From DRPN01 sp964383915 (lineage in GTDB: Bacteria; Bacteroidota; Bacteroidia; Bacteroidales; VadinHA17): a DNA stretch of 6,770 nt. Numbering within the stretch: the stretch's first letter is position 1; every line of letters begins with the position of its first letter. The stretch is taken from positions 1 through 6,770 of the forward strand of contig CAYLJE010000127.1 of assembly GCA_964383915.1 (NCBI GenBank), in the 5' to 3' direction. Under the pieces are notes generated by a model that worked only from the letters and a program-made list of their open reading frames with translations, had not been told where the DNA came from and made no database searches. The position numbers and the translations under genes are program-made. Below, piece by piece: positions 6,245-6,770 of this stretch.

Positions 6245-6770
6245 ATGAACAATAAAGACGAAATATATGAGCTATGGCCTGAACTAGCATGGATAGGTGA
6301 CGAAAATCTGCGGGAAAAAACAGCCGATGTCTGGCGTCTGGCTTTGTCGCGCAGTGTACTCACTGCACAGGACCTGCACCGTATCCCTTTCACCTTACTG
6401 GCCGGTGAAAAACCGGATGTCAGTTTCATGGCCCATAAACGTTGTGTTGTTCATATTTCCCGGGAAAGCGGGGAGAAAATCCGGGAATTCTTCGGAGATT
6501 CTCTCCCGGTGGATATGGATGTTTTGATCTCCGGGGCCATCCTCGCCGATGTAGGAAAATTACTGGAATATGTGCTGGATAAAAATGGCCGGACGATACA
6601 GGGAAGTTACGGAAAGTACCTGCGCCATCCTTTTTCAGGTGTCTCCCTGGCTGAGGAGTGTGGTATCCCTCCCGGGGTATGCCATATCATTGCGGCTCAT
6701 GGCGCTGAAGGCGACCTGGTTAAACGCTCGACAGAGGCAACCATTGTCCACCACGCAGATTTTATGACCT
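6245..6770 (+). CDS. HD-superfamily protein, partial (continues past the window)
   Basis: Reading from ATG 6245 stays open for 175 codons to the window end, so the C-terminus is missing. The N-terminal 60 residues are helical and charged and begin MNNKDEIYELWPEL. The remainder fits a metal-binding HD domain of the H...HD...H...H...D type: H64 (AHKRCVVH), the doublet position at 101-102, H128 (RHPFSG), H152 (AAHGAEGD) and D172 (VHHADFM). HD enzymes are usually phosphohydrolases of nucleotides, cyclic nucleotides or phosphoesters. The doublet here reads AD (ILADVGKLLEY, 99-109) rather than HD, so one expected metal ligand is absent. The protein may still bind one metal, use a nearby His such as H70 or H169, or be non-catalytic. 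No signal peptide or membrane segment is seen. It lies 102 bases after the dehydrogenase gene on the same strand and could share its transcript. The substrate is unknown. Confidence 0.8.
   Translation, partial: MNNKDEIYELWPELAWIGDENLREKTADVWRLALSRSVLTAQDLHRIPFTLLAGEKPDVSFMAHKRCVVHISRESGEKIREFFGDSLPVDMDVLISGAILADVGKLLEYVLDKNGRTIQGSYGKYLRHPFSGVSLAEECGIPPGVCHIIAAHGAEGDLVKRSTEATIVHHADFMT

Noticed and set aside
6297..6767. Two + strand frames, 6297-6527 and 6570-6767, as separate genes
   Set aside because: They lie in a shifted frame inside the HD-protein gene, whose own frame is open from 6245 to the window end and shows clear domain motifs.

Overview
The window looks like ordinary chromosome from a member of the Bacteroidota, most likely a Bacteroidales or Marinilabiliales relative. 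Four things support this. First, it encodes a DUF2027-Smr fusion and a long QueA paralog, both of which I associate with this phylum. Second, near-consensus TAnnTTTG -7 boxes lie upstream of several genes. Third, leaders are mostly AT-rich and lack a Shine-Dalgarno sequence; pepD is the clear exception. Fourth, short palindromic repeats sit in the gaps. Base composition is moderate and looks even throughout, and I see no integrase, transposase, tRNA, rRNA, CRISPR array or phage gene.

Layout: 1-137 is a pyrimidine-rich gap with an imperfect tandem repeat. 138-1169 (-) is a DUF2027/Smr-domain protein. It is divergent, across 87 bp, from 1257-2465 (+), a long QueA-family tRNA ribosyltransferase-isomerase. 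queA meets 2462-3160 (-), a DUF4956 membrane protein, tail to tail, and one TTAA supplies both stop codons. A 191-bp gap with two tandem hairpins follows. 3352-4815 (-) is pepD, an M20-type aminoacyl-histidine dipeptidase, divergent across 127 bp from 4943-6142 (+), an isocitrate/isopropylmalate dehydrogenase-family enzyme. A 102-bp gap with a degenerate palindromic element leads to 6245-6770 (+), an HD-superfamily protein that runs off the window and so has no stop codon here.

The genes do not form one pathway. They are single transcription units with housekeeping-like roles: tRNA modification, Smr-type nucleic-acid or translation quality control, dipeptide turnover, central carbon metabolism, an unassigned membrane protein and a putative HD phosphohydrolase. 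I found no convincing new multi-gene system. The best leads are the HD protein whose HD doublet reads AD, the long QueA variant with an insertion before its C-terminal motif, the dehydrogenase with an altered substrate-site position but NADP-type residues, and the tandem hairpins at 3199-3274.
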